From positions 1,674,001 through 1,738,000 of the forward strand of contig NZ_VTFG01000001.1 in the NCBI RefSeq assembly GCF_008692035.1: a stretch of DNA of 64,000 nt. The letters run 5' to 3'. The translations under genes were made by a program, and so were the position numbers. Positions 63,470 through 64,000 of this stretch are shown piece after piece. The notes under the pieces are model-generated. The model was not told where the DNA came from and did no database searches. It was given only the letters and a program-made list of their open reading frames with translations. The stretch comes from Pseudomonas marginalis. GTDB lineage: Bacteria > Pseudomonadota > Gammaproteobacteria > Pseudomonadales > Pseudomonadaceae. Numbering within the stretch: the stretch's first letter is position 1; each line of letters begins with the position of its first letter.

Positions 63470-64000
63470 ATGAAACGCCCTCGACCTGCCCGACGCGCCT
63501 TGCTCGCTATCGCGTGCCTGATTCCCATCATCGCCGTGGCCGCCTGGCAGGTGTTGCCGCCGGGGCGTGACAACCTGACCACCGTCACCGTCACCCGCGG
63601 CACTATTGAAAACAGCGTCACGGCCCTGGGCACCCTGCAACCGCGCCGGTATGTCGACGTGGGCGCCCAGGCGTCCGGGCAGATTCGCAAGATCCACGTT
63701 GAAGCCGGCGACCAGGTGCAGGAAGGCCAATTGCTGGTGGAGATCGACCCCTCGACGCAAAAAGCCAAGCTCGACGCCAGCCGCTACGCCATCGAAAACC
63801 TCAAGGCCCAGTTGCAGGAGCAAAAGGCCCAGCACGCCCTCGCCCGCCAGAAGTACCAGCGCCAGCAGCGCCTGGCCGCCGGCAACGCCACCCGCGAGGA
63901 AGACGTGCAAACCGCCAAGGCCGAACTGAGTGCCACCCAGGCCCGGATGGACATGTTCCAGGCGCAGATTCTCCAGGCCCAGGCCAGCATGCGCAGCGAC
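63470..64000 (+). CDS. pvdR: PvdR, periplasmic adaptor of the PvdRT-OpmQ pyoverdine exporter (5' part)
   Basis: 177 codons up to the window edge, no stop reached. N-terminal anchor (RALLAIACLIPIIAVAAWQV, about 9-28), first lipoyl half RYVDVGAQASGQIRKIHVEA, GDQVQEGQLLVEIDPSTQKA and a long helical hairpin (about 95-177). This is MacA-type, and the position next to pvdA and an fpvI-like gene identifies PvdR, which works with the ABC permease PvdT and outer membrane OpmQ. It starts 257 bp from the divergent sigma gene. Confidence 0.87.
   Translation, partial: MKRPRPARRALLAIACLIPIIAVAAWQVLPPGRDNLTTVTVTRGTIENSVTALGTLQPRRYVDVGAQASGQIRKIHVEAGDQVQEGQLLVEIDPSTQKAKLDASRYAIENLKAQLQEQKAQHALARQKYQRQQRLAAGNATREEDVQTAKAELSATQARMDMFQAQILQAQASMRSD

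Overview
The window looks like a chromosomal segment of a fluorescent pseudomonad of the Pseudomonas fluorescens group. Three things support this: GC-rich coding, many GTGGGAGGGGGCTTGC-type REP/REPIN intergenic repeats, and typical Pseudomonas loci (the ped/exa PQQ alcohol oxidation cluster, the bkd operon, the pyoverdine genes pvdA/fpvI/pvdR). Genes are tightly packed, with many ATGA overlaps. No phage, plasmid, insertion sequence, CRISPR, tRNA or rRNA gene was seen.

Layout. (1) 1-1735: end of a TetR regulator and copCD. (2) 1.8-8.9 kb: a hexuronate oxidation and uptake cluster (OprD-type porin, uronate dehydrogenase, SMP-30 lactonase, TRAP transporter P/Q/M, aldose epimerase), with repeated candidate operators before the porin and the dehydrogenase. 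(3) 9-14.6 kb: an EmrAB-type efflux pair and a TetR gene that diverges from an SDR plus zinc-free MDR oxidoreductase pair across a 19-bp inverted repeat. (4) 14.8-16.2 kb: a DASS-family anion symporter. (5) 16.3-39.7 kb: a complete ped/exa cluster. It holds two orphan hybrid kinases, ErcA, a solitary pqqA, aldehyde dehydrogenase, a lanthanide-type and a calcium-type PQQ alcohol dehydrogenase, cytochrome c550, a 'quinoprotein relay' trio, a pentapeptide-repeat protein, the PedS2/PedR2 pair, an alcohol-associated ABC exporter set, a CXXXCW rhodanese-like protein, the ErbR/AgmR regulator and a FIST sensor. A 182-bp tandem array lies at 35.95-36.64 kb. (6) 39.8-43.2 kb: a BigR-type sulfide/persulfide module (TSUP exporter, SQR, ArsR regulator, ETHE1-like dioxygenase). 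(7) 43.3-44.9 kb: a chemoreceptor. (8) 45-51.8 kb: bkdR-bkdA1A2B-lpdV and ilvE for branched-chain amino acids. (9) 51.9-52.8 kb: a double-GNAT protein. (10) 53.1-59.0 kb: a citrulline-to-proline module (CtlX, ornithine cyclodeaminase, amino acid ABC transporter, Lrp-type regulator) with arrays of palindromic candidate operators. (11) 59.2-61.2 kb: a predicted DNA repair pair behind a LexA box. (12) 61.3-64 kb: pvdA behind a PvdS-type promoter, an fpvI-like sigma factor, and the start of pvdR, cut by the window edge.

How it works together. The ped cluster would oxidise alcohols in the periplasm by PedE (Ca) or PedH (Ln), pass electrons to cytochrome c550, and finish the aldehyde with the NAD-dependent dehydrogenase. 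Several layers of two-component control surround it, and a shared CTACTA...GGTACTG promoter element occurs in front of some of its units. The parts most worth a second look are the tandem array that carries copies of a kinase gene's 3' end, the shared ped promoter element, the Lrp-type operator arrays of the citrulline module and the LexA box before the radical SAM pair.
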